Origin: Pseudomonadota bacterium
GTDB lineage: Bacteria > Pseudomonadota > Gammaproteobacteria > Xanthomonadales > Wenzhouxiangellaceae
DNA: 64,000 nt
Direction of reading: 5' to 3'
Assembly: GCA_013285445.1 (NCBI GenBank)
Contig: CP053448.1
Span: forward strand, 682,001-746,000
Part shown: positions 49,280 through 56,758 of the stretch, piece by piece
How the letters are laid out: the number at the start of each line of letters is the position of its first letter
Position numbering within the stretch: the stretch's first letter is position 1
Position numbers and translations under genes: made by a program
The notes under the pieces: generated by a model
What the model was told of the DNA's origin: nothing
What the model saw: only the letters and a program-made list of their open reading frames with translations
The model's database searches: none

Positions 49280-49615
49280 TCAGGCTGCGCCGCAGGAACC
49301 TTCACCGCAGGAGCCTTCCTCGTCCTTGTCGTCCTCACCTTCACCTTCTCCACAGGAGCCTTCACCGCAGGAACCTTCACCGCAGGAGCCTTCCTCGTCC
49401 TTGTCCTCGCCTTCACCTTCTCCACACGAGCCTTCGCCGCAGGAGCCTTCCTCGTCCTTGTCACCGAAATTTGCCTGCGCAGCCATGAAGCCGCTGTTAA
49501 GTGTTTCGGCCTGGAACGGGTCGGCCTGGTTGGTGTCGGCGGCAAAACTGCCGATGGAAAACGACAGTGCGGCAACGGTACCGATTGCAGAAGTCAGCAG
49601 TTTCTTGTCAGCCAT
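49280..49615 (-). CDS. bufA: Bufferin-like RiPP precursor (DUF2282/BufA-type) with seven EGSCG motifs
   Basis: 111 aa. Signal peptide about residues 1-25 (MADKKLLTSAIGTVAALSFS then ..SFAAD), a short linker, then a Cys/Gly/Glu/Asp-rich C-terminal half. Residues 57-109 contain EGSCG seven times in blocks of 2, 3 and 2, separated by GEGEDKDE-type acidic spacers. Known BufA/HvfA precursors carry EGKCG-type motifs whose cysteines the MNIO enzyme converts to thiooxazole-type copper ligands. A Cu-binding, metal-protective role is inferred. A GGAGG sequence lies 7 bases before the ATG. The motif Lys is replaced by Ser, and the count is above the usual handful. Confidence 0.88.
   Translation of the reverse strand: MADKKLLTSAIGTVAALSFSIGSFAADTNQADPFQAETLNSGFMAAQANFGDKDEEGSCGEGSCGEGEGEDKDEEGSCGEGSCGEGSCGEGEGEDDKDEEGSCGEGSCGAA
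49283..49462 (-). repeat. Tandem repeats inside bufA
   Basis: The DNA repeats units encoding EGSCG (15 bases) nested in larger blocks GEGEDKDEEGSCG (about 39-45 bases), present three times. The repeats remain nearly identical at the nucleotide level, consistent with recent slippage or unequal recombination. Confidence 0.85.
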
Positions 49616-49653
49616 GTGATAAACCTCCAGTTGCGATTGAGAGCATCAGTTGA

Positions 49654-49670
49654 TTCGGGCCATGCCCGAA
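49654..49670. promoter_or_regulatory. Short perfect hairpin upstream of bufA; only signal in 49616-49952
   Basis: TTCGGGC-CAT-GCCCGAA, a 7-bp perfect inverted repeat, lies about 39 bases before the bufA start codon. It may be an operator or 5'-UTR hairpin. In the 337 bases between bufA and element D no clear -35/-10 pair and no gene were found. Confidence 0.35.
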
Positions 49671-49952
49671 CCCGAAACAGCCCTAACGGCCGATTCGGGT
49701 GGAAAACAGAAGGTGGTTTGGCTTGTTCAACCCACTCCTGGTCTCCAGCGTGGGATCAATCCTAGACGATGCTTCCGGGGCCGTCACTACGGAATTACAC
49801 GTAAAATTGCTGTCCCCCCGGCAGGGCTGCCGGTCACGGGGCGGACGGCGACCAGTATTCGTAGTGCTTCATCAACCCCTCAGCACATGACTGGCGCGGC
49901 GATCGGGTTGATCCTGGCCGGTCTAGGTGAATTCGGCTGGAGGCGGGACAGG

Positions 49953-50239
49953 CTACTAACCCGGCACGAATGTAGATCGCATTCAGGGCTTCAAGCAGGC
50001 CCCGAATCAAGGCGTCGCTCGCAGCGAATGGTGGTTCCATTGACAAGAGCGAGAACGCAGAGTCGGGGCCTGCTTGAAGCCCCTAATCGATTGATTTCAA
50101 TAAGACAGGCCAAAGCGTGCGCTTCGGCAGGTTACGTTATCGAAACTTGCTGTAGGGTCACTACAGCGGCGTTTCGCTGCCTTGCTGCCGAAGCGCACGC
50201 TGTGGCTGAATGCGATCTAATCTCGTGCCGGGTTAATAG
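49953..50239. repeat. Palindromic element D (three-arm structure)
   Basis: About 287 bp. Terminal inverted repeats of 34 bp (49953-49986, 50206-50239; outer CTA...TAG, then TAACCCGGCACGA) enclose two internal hairpins with perfect stems: 20 bp at 49986-50005/50063-50082 and 17 bp at 50114-50130/50185-50201 (AGCGTGCGCTTCGGCAG). The first hairpin has an apical stem TCGCTC/GAGCGA around a 26-base loop starting GCAGCGAATGG. The same layout and loop occur in elements B and C at 57.7-58.2 kb. No coding sequence. Confidence 0.85.
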
Positions 50240-50255
50240 CATGGTCAATCAGAAT

Positions 50256-50348
50256 AGCCCATGAGAATCATGGGTTTCCCGCCTGGCGGTCTGAATCAGG
50301 TTGGTGGGCGATGCTGGGTTCGAACCAGCGACCCCTGCCGTGTGAAGG
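50256..50348. repeat. Left attachment-like repeat: partial tRNA-Val copy
   Basis: Copies 51650-51742 with one base difference. It covers the T arm, acceptor 3' strand, CCA and the right half of the anticodon arm on the minus strand, plus the terminator hairpin, but stops at GTGTGAAGG; the 5' half is replaced by unrelated sequence. Not a functional tRNA. The terminator copy lacks the T-run. Confidence 0.85.
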
Positions 50349-50686
50349 AAACAGATTATGACTGCTGCCCGGGCGCCCGGCTGAATTGCCCTGGGTTTTC
50401 CTAGACTTCCCGAACACGAGGTACGCAAAGCCTCGCTTTCGGCCTCCCGTGCGGGAGTGACCCTGATATGCGCGGGTCGAGTTTGCAAGAGTCTTTTGTT
50501 GTTCCCTTGCATAGCGCTCGGCTCCAGGCATGACGATAGAGCCGCGCAGCGGGTGCCCGGTTAGTCGTCTCCAGTGCCCGGTTGGGGCATTCAAAACCCG
50601 GCGGGGGCTCGCCGGGGCCCCGGTTCGTACAGGGATTTAGCGGTGCCCGTTCGCGAAAGCCGTTCGGGGCGGCGTGAAACCGGTAA

Positions 50687-50732
50687 AAATGTAGATACAT
50701 TTGTTGACACGCAGCCCGGGGGCAGCTAATGT
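50687..50732 (+). promoter_or_regulatory. Promoter and operator palindrome for the toxin-antitoxin pair
   Basis: TTGACA (50704-50709), a 17-base spacer and TAATGT (50727-50732) form a good sigma-70 promoter 40 bases before the antitoxin ATG. Immediately upstream AAATGTA-GA-TACATTT (50687-50702) is a perfect inverted repeat touching the -35, a likely autoregulatory operator for the AbrB-type antitoxin. Confidence 0.75.
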
Positions 50733-50772
50733 AACCCCCTAATCAGCTACAACCGTCAGCGAGAGGTTAACC

Positions 50773-51033
50773 ATGCAGAGCCAAATCAAGCGTTGGGGAA
50801 ACAGCGCGGCTGTCCGACTTTCCAGCAAGATTATGGCCCAGGCGAAACTGGACGTCTCCAGCCCCGTCACCATTGATGTGAAGGGGGGGAAGATTGTGAT
50901 TGAGCCTGCGGAAAACGCGACACGCAAGGTCAATCTTCCGTTCTCGGAAGCTGATTTGCTGAAAGGGCTCGATGCACACGGGGTTCATGCAGATGAACTG
51001 GCCCAACCCACTTCAACTGAAATGGGGGGTTGA
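50773..51033 (+). CDS. mazE: MazE/PemI-type antitoxin (AbrB-like)
   Basis: 86 aa. The N-terminal swapped-hairpin AbrB/MazE DNA-binding domain reads QSQIKRWGNSAAVRLSSKIM and VTIDVKGGKIVIEPA; the C-terminal half (LPFSEADLLKGLDAHGVHAD) is the toxin-binding arm. GAGAGG is 6-7 bases upstream of the ATG. It overlaps the toxin gene by one base. It neutralises the toxin and should bind the upstream palindrome. Confidence 0.92.
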   Translation: MQSQIKRWGNSAAVRLSSKIMAQAKLDVSSPVTIDVKGGKIVIEPAENATRKVNLPFSEADLLKGLDAHGVHADELAQPTSTEMGG

Positions 51034-51395
51034 TGGCTCAGTACGTCCCTGATCGAAACGATATGATCTGGCTGGACTTTGAGCCCACCAAAGGGAAAGA
51101 GATTGGCAAATACCGGCCAGCCCTCGTACTGTCGTCCAAACAGTACAACAAGCAGACCGGACTCCTGATTTGCTGCCCGATCAGCACTAGCATTCGGGGT
51201 GTTGCCACTGAAGTTGCCGTTGATAATCTGGATAACCCTTCTGTAGTGGCCGCAAGCCTCATCCAAACGCTCTCCTGGAAAAATCGGAAAGCAGCTTTCA
51301 TCACCAAGGCTGAAGATGGTGTGATGGATCAGGTATTGGTCCGCATTATCCCCCTGATCGGAGCGGATAGTGTGATCGAGAAATTTATCGAGTAA
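51033..51395 (+). CDS. mazF: MazF/PemK-type endoribonuclease toxin
   Basis: 120 aa from ATG at 51033, overlapping the antitoxin TGA. The PemK/MazF barrel is visible as YVPDRNDMIWLDFEPTKGKE, KYRPALVLSSKQYNKQTGLL and ICCPISTSIRG, followed by SLIQTLSWKNRKAAFI. The Arg and Ser/Thr of the family active site appear intact. It cleaves mRNA at short motifs; the specificity is not predictable here. Confidence 0.93.
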   Translation: MAQYVPDRNDMIWLDFEPTKGKEIGKYRPALVLSSKQYNKQTGLLICCPISTSIRGVATEVAVDNLDNPSVVAASLIQTLSWKNRKAAFITKAEDGVMDQVLVRIIPLIGADSVIEKFIE

Positions 51396-51644
51396 TGGGA
51401 AACCGGCACCGGGCCACGCCTGATATCTGAGTTTGAAAATATTGGGCGGTTGAGGGTGCCTGGCCTGGGATGAGGCACCTTGCGCGGCTTATCTGAGCGC
51501 CACTGAGCGAGCGAGTGGGCAGGAGTCAATTTCCCGCCCGTGCTGGCACGCGCCGGACGCAATTCAGGCACAGAATGGGCGCAAGCGAAAACCTGAGGTC
51601 CGGCTTGAATGTGCGGGGGGCGTGGTCGTGCTTCGACCGGACAC

Positions 51645-51668
51645 AAAAAAGCCCATGAAAATCATGGG
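51645..51668 (-). terminator. Rho-independent terminator of tRNA-Val
   Basis: On the minus strand: 7-bp stem CCCATGA/TCATGGG, 3-base loop, then CTTTTTT. It lies about 28 bases after the tRNA CCA end. Confidence 0.85.
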
Positions 51669-51742
51669 TTTCCCGCCTGGCGGTCTGAATCAGGTTGGTG
51701 GGCGATGCTGGGTTCGAACCAGCGACCCCTGCCGTGTGAAGG
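51650..51742. repeat. Right attachment-like repeat within tRNA-Val and its terminator
   Basis: The functional copy of the 93-bp direct repeat. It includes the tRNA-Val 3' part and the minus-strand terminator CCCATGA-AAA-TCATGGG followed by a T-run (51645-51668 on the + strand as A-run then stem). Confidence 0.85.
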
Positions 51743-51770
51743 CAGTGCTCTCCCGCTGAGCTAATCGCCC
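51696..51770 (-). tRNA. tRNA-Val (anticodon CAC)
   Basis: Minus strand. Acceptor GGGCGAT/ATCGCCC, discriminator A, encoded CCA; D arm TAGCTCAGCGGGAGAGCA; anticodon arm CTGCC-TTCACAC-GGCAG with CAC; T loop TTCGAAC. It reads GUG. Its 3' half is the integration target of the neighbouring island. Confidence 0.94.
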
Positions 51771-51857
51771 ACTTGCCGCCAGCTTGTGCCGGAGCCGGAT
51801 ATGATAGGGGCATTCTGTGCGCGTGGCAATGGGGGAGCGGTTGTCGCTCCTGCCGGG

Positions 51858-54800
51858 CTAGCCTGTGCGCTGCAGGTCGGTCGTACGCGACATCAGCAGG
51901 CGGTAGGCGGCCGGGATGACCAGCAGCGTGAGCAGGGTGGCGGCCAGCAGCCCCGAGATGATGGCCCAGGCCAGCGGCGGCCACAGCGTCGATTGGGTAA
52001 AGGTCAGCGGCAGCAGGCCGAAGATCGTTGTGGCTGTGGTCAGCAGGATGGGGCGGATGCGGCGCCCGACCGCGCTGCTGATGGCCTGCTCCAGCGTCAA
52101 CCCCTCGGCGCGATGCGACTCGATGACGTCGATCAGCACGATGGCATTGTTGACGACGATACCGATCAACGCCACCACGCCCAGGGTGGCGGTGAAGCTG
52201 AAGGGCTGGCCGGCCAGGATCAGGCCCGGAATGACGCCGACCGTTGCCAGCGGCACGGTCAGCAGCACCAGTCCGACCAGGCGGAAGGAGTTGAACTGCC
52301 AGAGCAGAAAGACGACCAGCAGCACCACGCCAATCGGCAGCGTCTGATAAAGCGCCGTGTTGGCCGTGTCGGCTTCGGCGGCCGAGCCGCCATAGACCAG
52401 CTCGACGCCGCCGGGCAGGTTCAGCGCATCGAGCCGCGGTCTCAGTTCCTCGAGTACCTGGTTATAGGTCGAGCCGTCGGCTGTCTCGGCCAGGACCGCG
52501 GTCATTCTGCGCAGGTCGCGGTGGTGAACGACGGCCGGCTCCAGCTTCAGTCGGGTACTGACGAACGTCGCCAGCGGCACCGCACCGTGGATGCCCTCGA
52601 GCTGCAGGCCTTCCAGTGCGCGGGTCGGCAGCGCTTCGCCTTCGGGGGTGCGCAGCCGGATCGGCATTGGTTCGCGCCCGGCCCGCCAGGTCGAAATGTC
52701 TCGACCCAGCGTGGCCTGTGCCAGCGTGGTGGCGATGGTCTCTCGCGCCAGCCCGTGTCGGGCGGCTTCGGCATCGTCAATGCGAAATTCCAGCGTGGGA
52801 ATTCCGTCGCCCAGCTTGTGGCGCACGTCGGCGGCTCCCGGCGTGGCGCGCATGACCGCCATCACCTGGCGGCTGGCGATGGCCAGCGCCTCGGCGTTTT
52901 CGCTGAACAGCCGGACCTCAACCGGGGCATCGACCGGTGGGCCCTGGCCGAGACGGTGGGCAACGACCTGGGCGGCCGGGATGCGCTGCGGCGCATGCTG
53001 GCGGATCCAGTCGAGCAATGCTGGCAGGTCGCCATCGCTTTCGGTGACGACCACGATGCGTGCCAGGTGCGGGCTGCGCGGGATCTCGATGAGGTTGTAG
53101 TAGAAGCGCGGGCCGCTGAAGCCGGCAAAGTGATGGACAGCGCGGACGATGGGCAGCTCCCGCAGCTCATGGGCCAGCTCGCTGGCCTGTAGTGCGGTTG
53201 TTTCAACGCGCGTCCCCTCGGCAAAGTAAAGATCGACGATCAGCTGGTTGCGGTCGGTGCTGGGGAAGAAATCGCGCTGCATGAACCCGCTGATGCCGAG
53301 CGATCCGACAATCAGCAAGGTGGCTGCGGCCAGGATCAGCCACGGCCTTACCACGGCGAGCTGACCGAGCCGGCGGCCCAGCGCGGCCAGTGCTTCGCCG
53401 GGGCGTGCGCTGCCCGGCCTGAGCAGCAGTGCAGCAATCGTCGGGGTGACGAATACCGCGTAAACATAGCTGACCGCCAGCACCAGCATGACCATGATCG
53501 GGATGGCGCGCGTGAAGTCCGCAGTATCACCGGCGGAAATCAGCAGCGGGGTGAAGGCGGCCAGGGTGGTGCCGGTCGCGGCCGCCAGCGGTCCGGCCAG
53601 TTCGCTGACCGTCGCGGTTGCGGCCTGGGCGCGCTGTTTACCCCGGTCGAGATGCCACTGGAGGTTTTCGACCATGACGATCGCGTTGTCGACCAGCATA
53701 CCCAGGGCAATGACCAGGCCGGCGACGGCAATCTGGTGCAGCACGCCGCCGCCGATCGCGTAGATGGCCAGTGCCGAGAGCGTCACGATCGGCAGCAGTC
53801 CGGCGACCACCAGCCCCAGCCGTGGCCCCATGCTCAGCAGCAGGACCAGCGCGACAATGACCACGCCGATCAGCAGTGAGCGGCCCAGTTCGGCCAGGCG
53901 CTTCTCGACCCAGCGCGGCTGAAAGAACATCTCGTGGATTTCCAGCGGCGCGAGACGGCCGCGAACCTCGTCGACGAGCTCACGCGTGCGCTGGCCGAAG
54001 CGCACGGCGTTGAGGCGGTTTTCGGGAATGACAATGCCCAGCCCGACGGCTGGCCGACCGTTGAACCACACTCGCTCGGTGGCCGGCTCGGCCGGTCCGA
54101 TCGTGAGGTTGGCGATCTCGGCCAGCGGCACGAGGGCACCTGTTGCCGTTTGGATCGGTGTGGCGGCCAGCTCGTCAAGCGAGTCGAAATCGCTCAGCGG
54201 CTGGACGATCAGGTTGCGGTCGCCGGCCACCAGCGTGCCGCCGGGCAGGACATGGTTGCGCGCGGCCAGCTGGGCGGCCAGAGAACCGGCCGTGACACCG
54301 GTTGCCAGCGCGCGCGCAGGGTCCAGCGCCACGGTCAGCTGTTCGCCGGGTTGGCCGATCAGGTCAACCCGGCCGATGTCGGGCACGCGAAACAGCTCGC
54401 GTCGCAGCTGGCGCGCGGCGTCAAGCAGCTCGAGCAGGTCATCGGAACCGGTCACGGCCAGCACGATGCCGTGAGTCTCCATCGCCCGGTCCTTGATCTC
54501 GGCTGGCCCGGCGCCGTCCGGGAAACGCCGTTCGGCCCGGGCGACTGCGATGCGAATGCGGTCCCACACACCGTCGGTATCGTAGACATGCTGGTGCATG
54601 CCCACAATGACATGGGCAAAGCCCAGGCGGGCCGTGCCGCGAATCTCGTTGACCTCATCGACCTGGGCGATCTCTTCTTCGAGGATGTTGAGCACCAGTC
54701 GTTCGACATCGGCCGGCTCGGCACCTGGCCAGGTGACCAGCACGTGGCCGTAGCGGTAGGGAAAGAACGGATCTTCCTGGCGGTCCATGCCGAACCACGC

Positions 54801-54881
54801 CGCCAGCCCGATCAGCGACAGCATGACCACTGCCGCCAGAATCAGGCGCCGACGATCGAGCGCTCCGGACATCAGGCTCAT
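51858..54881 (-). CDS. RND efflux permease (AcrB/HAE family)
   Basis: 1007 aa, with 12 predicted membrane segments and two large periplasmic loops. Recognised by the N-terminal RRLILAAVVMLSLIGLAAW, VTWPGAEPADVERLVLNILE, the TM4 region GLVIALGMLVDNAIVMVEN and TM10-11 GIVVNNAIVLIDVIE and GRRIRPILLTTATTIFGLLP. The TM4 proton-relay pair, Asp-Asp in AcrB, is Asp-Asn here, as in some environmental RND branches. It is translationally coupled (4-base overlap) to the adaptor gene. Substrate unknown. Confidence 0.92.
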   Translation of the reverse strand: MSLMSGALDRRRLILAAVVMLSLIGLAAWFGMDRQEDPFFPYRYGHVLVTWPGAEPADVERLVLNILEEEIAQVDEVNEIRGTARLGFAHVIVGMHQHVYDTDGVWDRIRIAVARAERRFPDGAGPAEIKDRAMETHGIVLAVTGSDDLLELLDAARQLRRELFRVPDIGRVDLIGQPGEQLTVALDPARALATGVTAGSLAAQLAARNHVLPGGTLVAGDRNLIVQPLSDFDSLDELAATPIQTATGALVPLAEIANLTIGPAEPATERVWFNGRPAVGLGIVIPENRLNAVRFGQRTRELVDEVRGRLAPLEIHEMFFQPRWVEKRLAELGRSLLIGVVIVALVLLLSMGPRLGLVVAGLLPIVTLSALAIYAIGGGVLHQIAVAGLVIALGMLVDNAIVMVENLQWHLDRGKQRAQAATATVSELAGPLAAATGTTLAAFTPLLISAGDTADFTRAIPIMVMLVLAVSYVYAVFVTPTIAALLLRPGSARPGEALAALGRRLGQLAVVRPWLILAAATLLIVGSLGISGFMQRDFFPSTDRNQLIVDLYFAEGTRVETTALQASELAHELRELPIVRAVHHFAGFSGPRFYYNLIEIPRSPHLARIVVVTESDGDLPALLDWIRQHAPQRIPAAQVVAHRLGQGPPVDAPVEVRLFSENAEALAIASRQVMAVMRATPGAADVRHKLGDGIPTLEFRIDDAEAARHGLARETIATTLAQATLGRDISTWRAGREPMPIRLRTPEGEALPTRALEGLQLEGIHGAVPLATFVSTRLKLEPAVVHHRDLRRMTAVLAETADGSTYNQVLEELRPRLDALNLPGGVELVYGGSAAEADTANTALYQTLPIGVVLLVVFLLWQFNSFRLVGLVLLTVPLATVGVIPGLILAGQPFSFTATLGVVALIGIVVNNAIVLIDVIESHRAEGLTLEQAISSAVGRRIRPILLTTATTIFGLLPLTFTQSTLWPPLAWAIISGLLAATLLTLLVIPAAYRLLMSRTTDLQRTG

Positions 54882-55993
54882 GGCAGCACCCGCACGCGTT
54901 CTCCGTCAAGCAGCTGGCTGTGTCCGGCAATGACGATCCGGTCACCGGTGCTCAGATCGCCATTGATCCGGACGCGCCCGTGCAGCAGTTCGCCGACCAC
55001 CACGGGGACAGCCTCGGCCCGCCCCTGGTTCACCCGAAACACCTGGCTGATCCCGCTTCCGGTGTCGAGCAACGCCGCCAGGGGTACACTCAAGCCGGTT
55101 TCGCCGAGCCAGCCCAACTCCACCTGGACAGGTTGGCCAGGTTGCCACAGCGACTGATCGGACGGCTCCAGATCGATGATGACCCGGGCCGGCTGACCCG
55201 GTGCAGCCAGACCGATCTCACGCACGCTTGCCTTTGCCGCTTGGGCATGCGCGAGTTGTCGAACGGTTAGGGTGGTGCCGATTTCGAGTTGTCGTGACAG
55301 GCCTGCCGGCAGGGCCAGCTCCACCTCCAGGCGTCGCTCTGAACTGATCGACATGACCGGCTGGCCGGCGGCGACAAACTGGCCCGGTTCGGCATGGAAC
55401 GCGACGATCCGGCCATCGAACGGCGCGCGCAGCCGCGCCTCCTCGAGCTGGTCGCGCGCTTCCTCGAGCTGTGCGCGGGCCTGGTCTCGTCCTTCGCGCG
55501 CGGCGTTGCGCTGGGCACGCGTGCGTTCGAGCTCCTCGGTGGCGATCAGTCCGCGTTCGTGCAGGTCTTCGAGCCGGCGCGTATCGCGTTCGAGCTGTTC
55601 GATTTGCTCGTCGAGTTCGCGCACCCGTGCCTCGGCTGCAGCCACACCGGGCATCAGCGACGGGTTGCGCAGTACTGCCAGGGTCTGCCCGGCGCTGACC
55701 GGCGTGCCCAGGCCGATCGGGCGCTCGGCCAGCTGGCCGGGATGAAGGAACGCCAGTTCAGCCCGCTCTACGGCGCGCGTGACACCGGGCAGACGCAAAC
55801 TGCCGCTGCGCCCGGTTTCGGTGACTTCAGCGACTCGCACCGGCCGGCCGGGGTCGGCATCGGCCTGCGGAAGCCCGGTTGAGTCACTGCAGGCGGTGAT
55901 CAGCGCGACGAGCAGGAGCAGGCTTGCGATCCGGCATGGACTGGTCGACCGGTCAGTCCCGAGGCGGTGGGAAGGGGCGTTTGAATCGGACAT
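54878..55993 (-). CDS. RND efflux periplasmic adaptor lipoprotein
   Basis: 371 aa from ATG at 55993. The signal sequence ends in LLLVALITAC, so the Cys at about residue 35 is probably lipidated. Domains: lipoyl halves (LAFLHPGQLAERPIGLGTPV and LRAPFDGRIVAFHAEPGQFV), a 60-residue helical hairpin (VRELDEQIEQLERDTRRLED), then beta-barrel and membrane-proximal domains. It docks the RND pump to an outer-membrane channel, which is not encoded here. The N-terminal extension before the signal sequence is coded by the DNA that forms a TetR-type operator. Confidence 0.9.
   Translation of the reverse strand: MSDSNAPSHRLGTDRSTSPCRIASLLLLVALITACSDSTGLPQADADPGRPVRVAEVTETGRSGSLRLPGVTRAVERAELAFLHPGQLAERPIGLGTPVSAGQTLAVLRNPSLMPGVAAAEARVRELDEQIEQLERDTRRLEDLHERGLIATEELERTRAQRNAAREGRDQARAQLEEARDQLEEARLRAPFDGRIVAFHAEPGQFVAAGQPVMSISSERRLEVELALPAGLSRQLEIGTTLTVRQLAHAQAAKASVREIGLAAPGQPARVIIDLEPSDQSLWQPGQPVQVELGWLGETGLSVPLAALLDTGSGISQVFRVNQGRAEAVPVVVGELLHGRVRINGDLSTGDRIVIAGHSQLLDGERVRVLP
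55940..55957. promoter_or_regulatory. Second TetR operator candidate, in the 5' coding region of the adaptor gene
   Basis: ACTGGTCGACCGGTCAGT differs at one base from the sequence upstream of tetR (56639-56656). It contains a near-perfect 14-bp palindrome (ACTGGTCGACCGGT). Confidence 0.65.
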
Positions 55994-56001
55994 GGATACG
56001 T

Positions 56002-56619
56002 CTACTGGCTGGTGGTGGAGTGGTGCGGTTGAAGTCCGTCCATGAAGACTTTCAGGAAATCTTCGAGAAAATCGTCATCGCTGCCGATGCCTGGCCACCG
56101 GGCGTGGTGATCATGCGCCTCGAACCATTGGGTACAGACGTTGATGAACATCGCCACGACATGCATCGGGTTGATGTCGTCGCGCAGCAGCCCGCGCTGC
56201 TGGGCCTGACGGACGCGCTCGGCGCCCAGCGCGGCGAGTTCCTCGTCGAGATGACTGCAGCTGGTATCGCCCTCGAGATGGGTGAGCGCGAACAGACGCA
56301 CGGCCTGCGGGTTGCTGCGCAGAAACTCGAAAAAACGCACAACGCCGCTGCGCAGCAGTTCGACATTGGGCTCGCGCGCTGTGGTCAGCTCTTCCTTCTG
56401 GGCCTCGTAGTAGTGCAGGAAGGCGTATTCCTTGACCGCCTCCCACAGGGCCTCCTTGGTGCCGAAATGGTGATGAATCAGGCTTTTGGTCACCCCGGAG
56501 CGTTCGGCGATCTCGCGCATGGTGACGGCTGCGAAGCCCTGGTCGAGAAACAGCGCGAGCGACGCGTCGAGAATCCTTGCGCGGGTCAGGTCAGGATCAC
56601 GGGTGGCATATTCGTTCAT
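56002..56619 (-). CDS. TetR-family regulator of the RND pump
   Basis: 205 aa from ATG at 56619 (MNEYAT); the frame continues upstream through the promoter, which argues against a longer protein. N-terminal HTH: ARILDASLALFLDQGFAAVTMREIAERSGVTKSLIHHHFG. The ligand domain ends with a TetR_C-like helical region (INPMHVVAMFINVCTQWFEA). It ends 8 bases before the adaptor gene, so regulator, adaptor and pump are probably one transcript. Confidence 0.92.
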   Translation of the reverse strand: MNEYATRDPDLTRARILDASLALFLDQGFAAVTMREIAERSGVTKSLIHHHFGTKEALWEAVKEYAFLHYYEAQKEELTTAREPNVELLRSGVVRFFEFLRSNPQAVRLFALTHLEGDTSCSHLDEELAALGAERVRQAQQRGLLRDDINPMHVVAMFINVCTQWFEAHDHHARWPGIGSDDDFLEDFLKVFMDGLQPHHSTTSQ

Positions 56620-56626
56620 GCCGGCC

Positions 56627-56656
56627 AGTTTACTATGAACTGGTCGACCGGTCAAT
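56627..56656 (-). promoter_or_regulatory. Promoter of the tetR-adaptor-RND operon with embedded operator
   Basis: On the minus strand TTGACC (56650-56655), a 17-base spacer and TAAACT (56627-56632) form a sigma-70-type promoter ending 8 bases before the TetR start codon. The spacer contains the operator ACTGGTCGACCGGTCAAT (+ strand, 56639-56656). Bound TetR would block RNA polymerase, giving autoregulation. Confidence 0.7.
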
Positions 56657-56758
56657 AACCGGCCCGATACGCGGAATCCGGCCTGCCAGGCTGCAGGACG
56701 CGGGGCGCTTCCGCTACACTGACAGCCCTGTCACTGGATTGAGAAACGGAGATGGATC

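Larger units (their letters stand above)
50256..51742. mobile_element. Minimal tRNA-Val-integrated island carrying a MazEF-type module
   Basis: The 1.4 kb is bounded by 93-bp direct repeats (one mismatch) made of the 3' part of tRNA-Val and its terminator. The intact tRNA is at the right end, the usual outcome of tyrosine-recombinase integration into a tRNA 3' half. The cargo is one toxin-antitoxin pair. No integrase gene or recognisable fragment is visible, so it is a deletion remnant or an element mobilised in trans. Left flank 50349-50686 holds GC-rich non-coding sequence with several short inverted repeats; 51396-51649 shows no gene. Confidence 0.75.

Noticed and set aside
49283..49462. 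CRISPR-like array
   Set aside because: Repeats are in-frame coding units of bufA without unique spacers.
50301..50347. A second tRNA-Val gene
   Set aside because: Only the 3' part is present; the 5' half of the anticodon arm, D arm and acceptor strand are missing.
50349..50686. Remains of an integrase gene beside the left island repeat
   Set aside because: No tyrosine-recombinase motif (R..HxxR..Y) or protein-like composition was found in any frame.
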